Source: DATJLY01 sp035604615 (GTDB lineage: Bacteria; Pseudomonadota; Alphaproteobacteria; ATCC43930; CGMCC-115725). From it: a stretch of DNA of 64,000 nucleotides. Positions within the stretch are counted from its first letter, which is position 1. Each line of letters opens with the position of its first letter. The stretch lies in the NCBI GenBank assembly GCA_035604615.1, contig DATNID010000016.1, positions 151,631 to 215,630 on the forward strand, in the 5' to 3' direction. The position numbers and the translations under genes are program-made. Of the stretch, positions 17,500 through 25,986 are shown piece by piece. Below the pieces are notes generated by a model. The model was given only the letters and a program-made list of their open reading frames with translations, searched no databases and was not told the DNA's origin.

Positions 17500-19560
17500 T
17501 CACCTCATCGCCGCCGCGATGTTCCCGCCATCGACCGTGGTCACGTCGCCTGTCGTCTTGAGCGCGAGCGCGTGGTGAAGGAACGCCTGCGCCACGTCCT
17601 CGGCCGTCACCTCGCGGCCCAAGAGGTTCCCGGCCATGTAATCGGCCGCGCTCAGCCCCCGCGCCTTGGAGCGCGAGGCGATCATCGCGTCGGTCAGCAG
17701 CCCGCTGCGCACCCGGTCGGCATTGACGGCGTTGGCGCGGATGCCGGCGCCGCCATACTCGAGCGCGTATTGCCGCGCCAGGAACAAGGTCGCGGCCTTC
17801 GGTAATCCATAGGGGCCGAAATCGGGCCCGGGATTGACCGCCTGCTTCGAGGTGTTGAACAAGAGCGCGCCGCCCGTCCCCTGCGCCAGCATCACCCGAA
17901 CCGCCGCCTGCGCCATGCGCTGATGCGCGAAGAAGTTGAGCTCGAAGCTCTGGCGCAGCACGCTCTCCGCCACCTCGCCGATGCGGCCCTGCCATGCCGC
18001 GCCGGCGTTGGAAACCAGGATATCCACGCCGCCGAAGCGCTCGACGATGCGGTCGAACGCGGCGCGCACCGATGCCTCGTCGCACACGTCGCAGCCGAGC
18101 GCGAGCGTGAAGCCGCCGATGCTCTTGGCGCGGGCGCGCGCGGCCTCTTCGTCGAGATCGAGGATGGCGACTTCCGCCCCCTCGGCCTTGAACAGCTTCG
18201 CGGTGGCCGCGCCGATGGCGCCGGCACCGCCGGTGATGATCGCGACCTGGCCCTGGAGCGGTTTCGGCTGCGCGGCGCCGAGCTTTGCCTGCTCGAGCGA
18301 CCAGTATTCCATGTCGAAGAGTTCCGCCGGCGTCAGCGACTCGAAGCGGCCGATCGCCTCGGCGCCGGCGATGGTCTCGATCGCGTTCTCGGCGATGTCG
18401 GCGGCGATCGCCGCGTCCTTCTTGGTGCGGCCCAGCCCGAAGAGGCCGAGCCCCGGCACCAATATCACGCGCGGCAGCGGATCGAGCATGCGCTTCGCGG
18501 GGTTTTGCGTCGCGTTGTGGCGCGCGAAATAGGCTTCGTAGTCGGCGATGAACCGGGCGGCGGCGGCACGGGCTTCGCGCGCGAAATCCTCGATCCGTCC
18601 CGCCTCGGGCGGCGGCACCAGCAGCGGAAAATTCTTGGTGCGGATGGTGTGGTCGGGCGTCACCACCCCGGCGCCGGAATAGCGCTCGAGCTCGGCGCCG
18701 TTGACGTAATCGAGAATTTCGGGGCCGGAGCGGAACTCCATGATGAGGCGCAGGAAGGCGCCCTCGACCTTCGCGTCCTTCTGGCTGCACGCGCCGCGCA
18801 GCACCGGCGCGATCTCGGCGACTTGCGCGACATGCGCCGGCAAGGCTCGCGCCACGAACACGACGTTGCGCCGGCGCGCCAAGCGCTCCTCGGCCAGGCT
18901 CACCAGTTGGATCATGCGCTCGTAGGATTCGCGCGCGCTGGCGCCGAAGGTGAAGATGCCGTGCTTCAACAGCACCAGCCCCTCGACCGCGGGATCGGCC
19001 TCGTAGATCTCGGCCGCCTTCTTGGCCAGGAGAAAGCCGGGCGGGATGTAGGGGACGAGCCCGATGCGGGCACCGTAAAGCTCGGCGCAGCGTTCCGCGC
19101 CGTCATGCTGGTCGGCGATGCTGAGCACCGCGGTCGCGTGGGTGTGGTCCACGTATTTGTGCGGCAGGAAGGCGTGCAGCAGCGTCTCGACCGATGGGTT
19201 GGGCGCCATCGGGTCGAGCAGATTGGCGCGCTGGACCCGCACCATGTCCTCGTCGCTGAGCCGGTCCAGCCTGCGCAATTTGCGCAGCGGCCCGAGCCTG
19301 ACGGCGGGAAGGCCGGGCGGCTCGATCTCGGCCATGTCCCAGCCGCTCCCCTTGACGCACAGCACCTCGGCCTCCTCGCCGAGGAGATCGGGGAGATCGG
19401 TCTTGAGCGAGCTGTTGCCGCCGCCATGCAGCACCAGCCGCTTGTCGCGCCCCAAGAGCCGCGCGCTGTAGACGCGCAGCGCCATCTCGCGCCCAATGCC
19501 CGCCGCCCCGTACTGCGCGACCATCGCCTCGGCCGCGTCGTCCCGCCAAACGCTTTCCAT
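17500..19560 (-). CDS. Bifunctional rhamnulose-1-phosphate-type aldolase / short-chain dehydrogenase
   Basis: This 686-residue fusion has an N-terminal class II aldolase/adducin domain (about 1-400). Its metal-binding HTHATAVLS sequence sits after the cofactor region HGGGNSSLK, and LLKHGIFTFG is also present. The C-terminal SDR domain (about 430-686) has a TGGAGAIG loop, SNAG and a YGLPK active site. Such proteins (RhaD/YuxG type) cleave a sugar phosphate and oxidise the resulting aldehyde, or process related sugar acids. The start is ATG 19560 (MESVWRDDAAEA); three further in-frame ATGs up to 19596 are possible. It is divergent from the DapA-like aldolase gene, which may belong to the same sugar pathway. 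Confidence 0.88.
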   Translation of the reverse strand: MESVWRDDAAEAMVAQYGAAGIGREMALRVYSARLLGRDKRLVLHGGGNSSLKTDLPDLLGEEAEVLCVKGSGWDMAEIEPPGLPAVRLGPLRKLRRLDRLSDEDMVRVQRANLLDPMAPNPSVETLLHAFLPHKYVDHTHATAVLSIADQHDGAERCAELYGARIGLVPYIPPGFLLAKKAAEIYEADPAVEGLVLLKHGIFTFGASARESYERMIQLVSLAEERLARRRNVVFVARALPAHVAQVAEIAPVLRGACSQKDAKVEGAFLRLIMEFRSGPEILDYVNGAELERYSGAGVVTPDHTIRTKNFPLLVPPPEAGRIEDFAREARAAAARFIADYEAYFARHNATQNPAKRMLDPLPRVILVPGLGLFGLGRTKKDAAIAADIAENAIETIAGAEAIGRFESLTPAELFDMEYWSLEQAKLGAAQPKPLQGQVAIITGGAGAIGAATAKLFKAEGAEVAILDLDEEAARARAKSIGGFTLALGCDVCDEASVRAAFDRIVERFGGVDILVSNAGAAWQGRIGEVAESVLRQSFELNFFAHQRMAQAAVRVMLAQGTGGALLFNTSKQAVNPGPDFGPYGLPKAATLFLARQYALEYGGAGIRANAVNADRVRSGLLTDAMIASRSKARGLSAADYMAGNLLGREVTAEDVAQAFLHHALALKTTGDVTTVDGGNIAAAMR

Positions 19561-19649
19561 CAAAAGCATCATAATGCGTACGAACCGCCCCGCCATTTAT
19601 TTTGGCGACTCGTCCGGCTACCATCGCTCGCGCAACGCTGGAGACGGCC

Positions 19650-20573
19650 ATGACCGAGCCACAGAGCCGCGGCGTCTACGCCGCGGTCCTCACGCCGCTG
19701 ACCGAGAGTTTCGAGCCCGACCTCGCGCGCTTCGTCGCGCATTGCCATTGGCTGCTCGCGAACGGATGCGACGGGCTCGCGCCCCTCGGCACGACGGGCG
19801 AGGCCAACTCGCTGTCGGTGGCGCAGCGCCTGGCGATGGTGGAGGCGGCCGCGCGCGGCGGCGTGCCGATGGCGAAATGCATCGTCGGAACCGGATCCTG
19901 CGCGCTTGCCGACGCGGTGACCATGACCCGGTCGGTGGCGGCGGCGGGCGCCGGCGGCGCGCTGCTGCTGCCGCCGTTCTATTACAAGAACCCGAGCGAG
20001 GACGGGCTCTTCGCGTTCTTCTCCGAGGTGATCCAGCGCGTCGGCGACCCCGCCCTCAAGCTCTATCTCTATCATTTCCCGCAGCTCTCAACGGTGCCGA
20101 TCACCCTGCCGCTGGTCGCGCGCCTGAAGCGCGCCTATGGCGACACGATCGCCGGGCTCAAGGACAGCTCGGGCGACTGGGAATGCTCGGCCGCCTTCCT
20201 GCGTGAGTTCCCCGGCTTCGGCGTGTTCTCGGGAAGCGAGGAGTTCCTGCTGCCCAACCTGCGTGCTGGAGGGGTCGGTTGCATTTCGGCCTCGACTAAC
20301 GTCACGGCGCCGCTGGCGCGGCCCGTCTATCTCGCCTGGCGCGGCAACGAGGCCGACGGCCTTCAGCACAGCCTTACCGCGGTGCGGTTGGTGCTGCAAT
20401 CGTACCCGCTCCAGGCCGCCTTGAAAGAAGTGATGGCGCGTGTGACCGGCGACCGCTCCTGGCGCGTCCTGCTGCCCCCCAATCGGCCCCTGACCGCGGC
20501 CGAGGGCGCCGCGCTGGCCGACCGGCTCGAGGCGCTGCCGCAGATGCGGCCGATCCTGCGCCGCGCGGCCTGA
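19650..20573 (+). CDS. DapA-family aldolase/synthase (not a standard dihydrodipicolinate synthase)
   Basis: This is a 307-residue TIM-barrel lyase of the DHDPS/NAL family. It has GTTGE (47-51), the catalytic Tyr141 (YLYHFPQ) and the Schiff-base Lys171 (IAGLKDSSGD). The RTG arginine that binds the carboxylate in true DapA (YDVPxRTG) is absent, replaced by YHFPQLS, so lysine biosynthesis is unlikely. A 2-keto-3-deoxy sugar acid or related aldolase is a better guess. ATG 19650 follows GGAGAC. It is divergent from the aldolase/dehydrogenase fusion, with a 90-base shared promoter region. Confidence 0.85.
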   Translation: MTEPQSRGVYAAVLTPLTESFEPDLARFVAHCHWLLANGCDGLAPLGTTGEANSLSVAQRLAMVEAAARGGVPMAKCIVGTGSCALADAVTMTRSVAAAGAGGALLLPPFYYKNPSEDGLFAFFSEVIQRVGDPALKLYLYHFPQLSTVPITLPLVARLKRAYGDTIAGLKDSSGDWECSAAFLREFPGFGVFSGSEEFLLPNLRAGGVGCISASTNVTAPLARPVYLAWRGNEADGLQHSLTAVRLVLQSYPLQAALKEVMARVTGDRSWRVLLPPNRPLTAAEGAALADRLEALPQMRPILRRAA

Positions 20574-20659
20574 GCGGCGGCGGCCAAGGGTTAGAAATCC
20601 CCTAAAATTCGGCCATTCACTTAGCGGTTTCGTAACCGGTCCGGCTCTTTAATGCCGGC

Positions 20660-22027
20660 ATGGATGGCGTGGGAGTCGGAGCGGGCGACGAGATGCGGCA
20701 GCTAAGTCCCCAGGAGTTGCGACAGGTGCTGCAGCTGCATCGACGCTATCTCGCAGAGAAGCGGGACGGGCGCCGCGCCGTGCTCGCCTATTACGACCTG
20801 TCGGGCGCCGATCTCTCGGGCCAGGATCTCTCGGGCGCGGACCTCACTGGCGCGCGGCTCCATCGCACCATCCTCAGCAACGCGCGCCTCGAGAACACGA
20901 ATTTTTTCGGCGCCGATCTGCGCGTCGCCAATCTCAACAACGCCGATCTATCGGGCGCCGATCTGCGCGGCAGTTGCCTGCGCGGCGCCCAGCTCAATCG
21001 CGCTAAGCTGCCACGCGCCGATCTGCGCAAGGCGCTGGTCATGCGCTTCAATGACGACGGCAGCCCCCGCACCAAGGTCATGGAGCCCACCCGCACCGAT
21101 CTGTCGTCGGTCGAGGCGCGCGACGCCGATCTCTCCGGCGCCAAGCTCTCCGAGGCCTCCTGTGTGCGCGCCAACCTGACAGATGCCATCCTGCGCGACG
21201 TGGATTTCTGCGGCGCCGATTTGCGCAACGCCGACATCACCGGCGCCGTCCTCGAGCGGGCCGATCTCTCGGGCGCCAACCTCAACGGCGCGACGCTGCG
21301 CGGTGCGGTGCTGAGCGACGCGAAGCTCACCGGCGCGGAGCTGACCAACGTCGACATCAGTGGTGCGATCATCGATCCGCGGCTGCTGCAGGAGGCCAAG
21401 TGCCTGCAGCTCACGGGCGGCGACCTGAAGCAGATCACGCTCGACGATCTGCGCGAGGTGCTGCGTCTGCACGCGCTGTGGCTCGACACCAAGGGCAGCA
21501 ACGGGCGCCGCGCCATTCTCGCCGAATTCGATCTCACCGGGCGCGACCTGCGCACCGCCAATCTCGCGCTCGCCAATCTCGGCCGCGCGGTGCTGCGCGG
21601 CGCGGATTTGTCGCGGGCTTCGCTCGCGATGTGCGATCTCTCGCTCGCCGATTTGCGCGATGCGCAACTCGATCGCGCCGATCTGCGCGGCGCCAAGCTG
21701 GTGCGTGCGCATCTCGCCGGCGCCTCGCTGGTGCGCGCCAATCTCTCGCCGCTCGACAATGTCGGCGACGGCAAGTTCGACTTTCCCGCCAATCTCGAGG
21801 GCGCGAAATTGGGCGGCGCCAATCTCGAGAACGCGCGCCTCAGCCAGGCGAGGCTTGCCGGCGCCGATCTCAGCCGCTCCAACCTCGACCAAGCCGATCT
21901 GAGCCAGGCCGATCTTCATGGTGCCAATCTGAGTGATGCGCTGTCGTCGGGGGCCAATTTCTTCGGCGCCGCGTTGAGCGACGTCCGCGGCTACGCGCCC
22001 AATTCTTCAGCCAACCAGCGCGCCTGA
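20660..22027 (+). CDS. Pentapeptide-repeat protein with internal duplication
   Basis: The 455 residues are dominated by A(D/N)Lxx pentapeptide repeats forming right-handed quadrilateral beta-helices. The protein is two copies of one unit. Each starts with an amphipathic helix, LRQVLQLHRRYLAEKRDGRR (near residue 18) and LREVLRLHALWLDTKGSNGR (near residue 266), followed by AVLAYYDLSGADL or AILAEFDLTGRDL and then the repeats. No signal peptide or membrane span is seen. Function is unknown; some relatives mimic DNA and protect gyrase, but that does not apply to most. The start could be ATG 20660 or ATG 20693. Confidence 0.85.
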   Translation: MDGVGVGAGDEMRQLSPQELRQVLQLHRRYLAEKRDGRRAVLAYYDLSGADLSGQDLSGADLTGARLHRTILSNARLENTNFFGADLRVANLNNADLSGADLRGSCLRGAQLNRAKLPRADLRKALVMRFNDDGSPRTKVMEPTRTDLSSVEARDADLSGAKLSEASCVRANLTDAILRDVDFCGADLRNADITGAVLERADLSGANLNGATLRGAVLSDAKLTGAELTNVDISGAIIDPRLLQEAKCLQLTGGDLKQITLDDLREVLRLHALWLDTKGSNGRRAILAEFDLTGRDLRTANLALANLGRAVLRGADLSRASLAMCDLSLADLRDAQLDRADLRGAKLVRAHLAGASLVRANLSPLDNVGDGKFDFPANLEGAKLGGANLENARLSQARLAGADLSRSNLDQADLSQADLHGANLSDALSSGANFFGAALSDVRGYAPNSSANQRA

Positions 22028-22046
22028 CCCGTACGCCAAGTCGCAC

Positions 22047-23024
22047 TCAGTGCAGGCTCGGACCCTTGAGGAAACGGCCCCGGTCGGCCGACTTCACCTC
22101 GATCTCCACCGTCCGCCCGTCGCGATAAACCAGCATCGGCACCTTGGTGCCGGCCGGCCCGCAGCGCCAGATGCCGCGATAGAGCGAGGCCAAGTCCTTG
22201 ATCTCGTCGCCGCCCACCGACAGCAGAATGTCGCCCATCTTCAAGCCGGCGCGACGGCCGGGGCCGGTATTGGCGAGCCCGGCGACCACGATCTTGTCCT
22301 CGACCTCGGTGGCGTAGAGCCCGATCCACGGCCGCGGCGGATGGTTCGGCCGACCGATCGTCAGCAGGTCGTTGAGGATAGGCGGCAGCAGGTCGATCGG
22401 CACGATCATGTTGAGATGCTCGGGCGGTCCCTGCTCGCGCGCTTGCTGGAGATGGAGTGAGCCGATACCGACCAGCGAACCGTCGCTGGCAATGAGCGCC
22501 GCGCCGCCCCAGTTGGGATGGGCTGGGCTGGTGAAGATCGCCTCGTCGAGGAGGTATTCCCAATACCCTGCGAATTCCTGCTTGGCCGCGATCCGTCCCG
22601 AGACCGCGTGCTGGCGTCCGCCGCCGCCCGCGACGATGACGCGGTCACCGACCCGCACCCGCGCCGAGCGCCCCATCGGCAGCGCCGGCAGATCGAGCTT
22701 GCCCAGCGCCTGCACGAGGCCGAACCCGGTCTCCTGGTCGTAGGCGAGGACGTGCCCCGGCACGGCGCGCCCGTCATTGGTGTTGAGCCAGATCGTGTCG
22801 GCTTCGGTGATGAGATAGCCAATTGTGAGGACGAGCCCGTCGCTGCGGATCACCACTGCGTTGCCGCCGCGCTCGGTGCCGAGGGTGCCGGCGGTGAAGG
22901 CGTCAGGCGGGATAGCCGCCCTGAGTGTCAGCACCGACGACAGCGCGCGCTCGAGGTCGAACGGCCAGTCCTCGGCTTTGGGCTGGGCGTGCGCCGGAAT
23001 CTCCCACTCGCTCGAGGACGGCAT
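22047..23024 (-). CDS. HtrA-like trypsin-fold protein with PDZ domain, catalytically dead
   Basis: The 325 residues comprise a trypsin-like fold of the S1C (HtrA/DegP) family (about 25-215) and a C-terminal PDZ domain (about 230-320, GLANTGPGRRAGLKMGDILL). The catalytic triad is lost. At the His position (TNxHVV in HtrA) the sequence is TIGYLIT, with Tyr70. At the Asp position (DxxTDLA) it is DQETGFG, with Gly100. At the Ser position (GNSGG) it is PNWGG, with Trp172. The surrounding strands are otherwise well kept, so this is a conserved pseudoprotease rather than a decaying gene. There is no signal peptide, so it is probably cytoplasmic. A scaffold or peptide-binding role is inferred. Confidence 0.85.
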   Translation of the reverse strand: MPSSSEWEIPAHAQPKAEDWPFDLERALSSVLTLRAAIPPDAFTAGTLGTERGGNAVVIRSDGLVLTIGYLITEADTIWLNTNDGRAVPGHVLAYDQETGFGLVQALGKLDLPALPMGRSARVRVGDRVIVAGGGGRQHAVSGRIAAKQEFAGYWEYLLDEAIFTSPAHPNWGGAALIASDGSLVGIGSLHLQQAREQGPPEHLNMIVPIDLLPPILNDLLTIGRPNHPPRPWIGLYATEVEDKIVVAGLANTGPGRRAGLKMGDILLSVGGDEIKDLASLYRGIWRCGPAGTKVPMLVYRDGRTVEIEVKSADRGRFLKGPSLH

Positions 23025-23164
23025 TAGGCACTCCCATGGCCGGGGGCGCGGATTGTTGCGCCCGGCGGCCCCTTATCCTAGCCGCGCCCCGCGCCGTGTG
23101 GCTAGTGGTCTCCCGGCCCGCAGCGCCCTTATCATGGCGAGCGGCCCATCGGCCGGGAGGTACG

Positions 23165-23931
23165 ATACGCGAGCGTTTCGTCGAGGTGCCGACGCAAGGC
23201 GCTGCGATGAAGACCTTCCTTACCCAGCCGGAGCAGGAGGGACCCCATCACGCGGTCGTCCTCTACATGGACGCGTGGGGCCTGCGCGAGGAGCTGTTCG
23301 ACCTAGCGCGGCGGGTGGCCGTGTGGGGTATTGCTGCGCCGTGCCGGACTTCTATCACCGGCTCGGTCGGGGCGTGCGAACCTCGTTCCGCGACGCCGCA
23401 CAGCGCATGATCTCGCTCCACCATCTCGACCCGGCGGCGCAGGAAGAGGTGCTGAAGCCGATGCGCAGCCAGACCGACGCCCAGGTGGTCGAGGACACAG
23501 GCGCCCTCATCCGCTTCCTTGGTGCCGACGCGGTCGCGTGCAGCGGCGCCATGGGCGCCATCGGCTTATGCACGGGCGGACGGCACGTGATGCAGGTCGC
23601 GGGCCATCATCCCGCGAATTTCGTCGCCTCGGCCTGTCTCCACGGCATGCGGCTCGTTGGCGATGACGCGGACTCGCCGCATCGTCTCGCCGACCGGTTC
23701 CGCGGCGAGCTCTATTGCGGCTTCGGCGAGAAAGACCACTGCACCCCACCGCCGCTGGTGGCGGGGCTCGCCGAGGCACTAAGAGACCATGCCGTCGCTT
23801 ACCGCTTCGCAGTTCATCGCGCAGCCGAGCGCGGCCACGCGCTCCCCGACCGCGACATTTACGACAAGCAGGCGGCCAATCGCGACTGGGGGTTGATCTT
23901 TGCCATGTTCCGCCGCCAGTTGCGGCCGTGA
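23165..23931 (+). pseudogene. Dienelactone hydrolase family protein, frameshifted
   Basis: Two frames together make one alpha/beta hydrolase of about 255 residues. The first gives MKTFLTQPEQ then YMDAWGLREELFDLARRVAV (ATG at 23207). The second, entered at the G run 23325-23328, continues GYCCAVPDFYHRLGRG, then the nucleophile elbow GLCTGGR, then ELYCGFGEKDHC and a late HALPDRDIYDKQAA. One extra G would restore the frame. The family normally begins a dozen residues earlier (RERFVEVPT is visible), where the expected start codon reads ATA (23165) behind a good GGGAGG. Both lesions suggest an inactive gene. A sequencing error in the homopolymer is the alternative for the frameshift. Confidence 0.75.
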
Positions 23932-23935
23932 GCGC

Positions 23936-24361
23936 CTAGTCGCGCTCGTCGGCGACCGGGCGGCGTAGCGCCTTGGCTCGGCTCTGGATGACCTTTGTGG
24001 CCTGGCGGCGGGCACGCGCTGCCTTGGTCGGGCGTGTCGGCCGGCGTACCTTGTGCGCCACCGCGGCGCGACGGATGAGGTCGAGGAGACGCTCGAGCGC
24101 GTCCTCGCGGTTGCGCTCGCGCATGCGGAACCGGGCCGCGGTAATGACAATGACCCCGTTGCGCGTCACCCGCCGCCCAGCGAGCCGCTTGAGGCGGGCG
24201 CGGATCTCGTCGTCGAGCGCCGGCGAGCGGTCGATCGAAAAGCGCAGCTGGACCGCGGTCGCGACCTTGTTAACGTTCTGCCCGCCCGGGCCGCCGGCGC
24301 GGATGAAATGCTCCTCGATCTCGCGCTCGTCGAGCGCGATCCCCGGCGTGACCTCGATCAT
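23936..24361 (-). CDS. arfB: Alternative ribosome-rescue factor ArfB (YaeJ)
   Basis: This 141-residue peptidyl-tRNA hydrolase of the class I release-factor family has the catalytic GGQ at residues 26-28 (RAGGPGGQNVNKV). The C-terminal tail is rich in Arg and Lys (AARARRQATKVIQSRAKALR), as needed to thread into the empty mRNA channel of stalled ribosomes. There is no codon-recognition domain, which separates it from RF1 and RF2. It is convergent with the broken hydrolase gene. Confidence 0.94.
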   Translation of the reverse strand: MIEVTPGIALDEREIEEHFIRAGGPGGQNVNKVATAVQLRFSIDRSPALDDEIRARLKRLAGRRVTRNGVIVITAARFRMRERNREDALERLLDLIRRAAVAHKVRRPTRPTKAARARRQATKVIQSRAKALRRPVADERD

Positions 24362-24480
24362 GGCGCGATTTCAGCGCAAGCAAAGAGCGCGGGCAAATGA
24401 AGTTTGGCGCGGTTGCGCTTGCGCATTGGCCGCCGCCGGTGCATAGGAGTGCGAGCGAGGGACTTGCCGGTGGTGACGCG

Positions 24481-24855
24481 ATGAAGGACATTCCGTTGGG
24501 TCATGCCAACACCATGGAATTCGTGCCGGAGGAGCGCCATACCGCTGCGGTGGTGGGCAACGCGGAAGTCGTCAGTACGCCGTCGCTCATCGGCTTTCTC
24601 GAGCAGACGAGCCACCGCGCCATCCTGCCCTTCGTCGAGGAGGGCGAGGTCTCGGTCGGAACCCGGGTCGAGGTTGATCATCTTGCCGCCGCCTTTCTCG
24701 GCCGCCCCATCGTCGCCACGTCGAAGGTCGCGACGGTCGATGGACGACGCATCACTTTCGAGGTCGAGGCCCGCCAGGGGGAGAAGCTCGTGATGAAGGG
24801 CCGGCATGGCCGCGCCATCGTCAGCCGTGACCGGCTTCTCGGCAGGAAATCCTGA
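24481..24855 (+). CDS. Hotdog-fold thioesterase, FlK-like
   Basis: This 124-residue single hotdog domain has residues lining up with the fluoroacetyl-CoA thioesterase triad: Thr33 (VVSTPS), Glu41 (GFLEQ) and His67 (VDHLAA). Most such proteins are general short acyl-CoA thioesterases; fluoroacetate specificity should not be assumed. ATG 24481 (MKDIPLGHANTMEF) is preferred over an ATG at 24397, whose extra residues resemble no family member. It lies just upstream of the glycosyltransferase gene on the same strand. Confidence 0.82.
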   Translation: MKDIPLGHANTMEFVPEERHTAAVVGNAEVVSTPSLIGFLEQTSHRAILPFVEEGEVSVGTRVEVDHLAAAFLGRPIVATSKVATVDGRRITFEVEARQGEKLVMKGRHGRAIVSRDRLLGRKS

Positions 24856-24879
24856 GCGGCGGCGGGCGGCGCGACCCTC

Positions 24880-25986
24880 ATGCCTCTCGATCCTGACGTC
24901 ACGCCGGGCGTCGCCGTCGTCGAGCTTTCGGTAGTAGTGCCGAGCTTTAACGAGCGCGATAATGTTGAGCCGCTGATCGCCCGCCTCGCTGCCTGCCTCG
25001 AGGGCGTCGCCTGGGAAGTGATCTATGTCGACGACGACTCGCCCGACGGCACGGCCGCTGCCGTGAAGGCGATCGCGCGGCGCGACCCGCGCGTGCGTTG
25101 CCTCCATCGCATCGGCCGGCGCGGGCTCTCGACCGCGGTGATCGAGGGCATCCAGGCATCGAGCGCGCCCCACATCGCCGTGATCGACGCCGATCTCCAG
25201 CACGACGAGACCCTGCTGCCGCGCATGCTCGAGGCGCTCAAGAGCGAGGGGCTCGATATCGTGGTCGGTTCGCGCTACGCCGCGGGCGGCGATGTCGGCG
25301 ACTGGGACAGCAACCGCGTCGCAATGAGCGGATTAGCGACCGCGCTGGCGCGCCTCGTAGTTTCGGCCCAGCTGACCGATCCGATGAGCGGCTTCTTCGC
25401 GATGACGCGGCCGGCCTTCGACGGCGCGGTACGGCGGCTCTCCGGCCAGGGCTTCAAAATCCTGCTCGATCTATTCGCCTCGAGCCCGACGCCCTATCGC
25501 TTCAAGGAGTTGCCTTACAGCTTCCGTCCGCGCGTCCACGGCGAGAGCAAGCTCGACACGCTGGTGGCATGGGAATATCTCATGCTGCTGTTCGACAAGC
25601 TGTTCGGCCGCTTCCTGCCGACCCGCTTCGTCCTGTTCGGCGCGGTGGGTGCAACCGGCGTCCTCGTTCATCTCGCGACTTTGCGGCTGATGCTGACGGA
25701 GTTCTCGTTCCCGGAAGCGCAGGCGACTGCCACCATCGTCGCGATGACCAGCAATTTCGCCCTCAACAATCTGCTCACATATCGCGACAAGCGGCTGCGC
25801 GGGGTGCGCTTCATCACGGGACTGGCGTCGTTCTATGCCGTGTGCGCGATCGGCGCCGTCGCCAATGTCGGCATCGCATCGGCGGCGTTCGAGCGGCATT
25901 ATTCGTGGTGGCTTGCGGGCCTCGCCGGCGCTGCCGTCGGCGTGGTGTGGAACTACGCCGTGTCGTCGGTGTTCACGTGGCGATGA
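24880..25986 (+). CDS. Polyprenyl-phosphate glycosyltransferase (GT2) fused to GtrA domain
   Basis: This 368-residue protein has an N-terminal DPM1-like GT2 domain (about 15-235): VVVPSFNERDNVEPLI, the nucleotide Asp pair in YVDDDSPDG, and VIDADLQHD. The C-terminal GtrA domain (about 245-365) has four membrane spans (RFVLFGAVGATGVLVHL; ALNNLLTYRD). It should load a sugar onto polyprenyl phosphate and help flip it for surface-glycan or lipid decoration. The metallophosphoesterase gene overlaps its stop codon by four bases, suggesting a two-gene unit. Confidence 0.9.
   Translation: MPLDPDVTPGVAVVELSVVVPSFNERDNVEPLIARLAACLEGVAWEVIYVDDDSPDGTAAAVKAIARRDPRVRCLHRIGRRGLSTAVIEGIQASSAPHIAVIDADLQHDETLLPRMLEALKSEGLDIVVGSRYAAGGDVGDWDSNRVAMSGLATALARLVVSAQLTDPMSGFFAMTRPAFDGAVRRLSGQGFKILLDLFASSPTPYRFKELPYSFRPRVHGESKLDTLVAWEYLMLLFDKLFGRFLPTRFVLFGAVGATGVLVHLATLRLMLTEFSFPEAQATATIVAMTSNFALNNLLTYRDKRLRGVRFITGLASFYAVCAIGAVANVGIASAAFERHYSWWLAGLAGAAVGVVWNYAVSSVFTWR

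Noticed and set aside
20791..21882. 363-codon minus-strand frame opposite the pentapeptide-repeat gene
   Set aside because: Its repetitive Ser/Arg/Ala sequence is simply the antisense reading of the plus-strand repeats.
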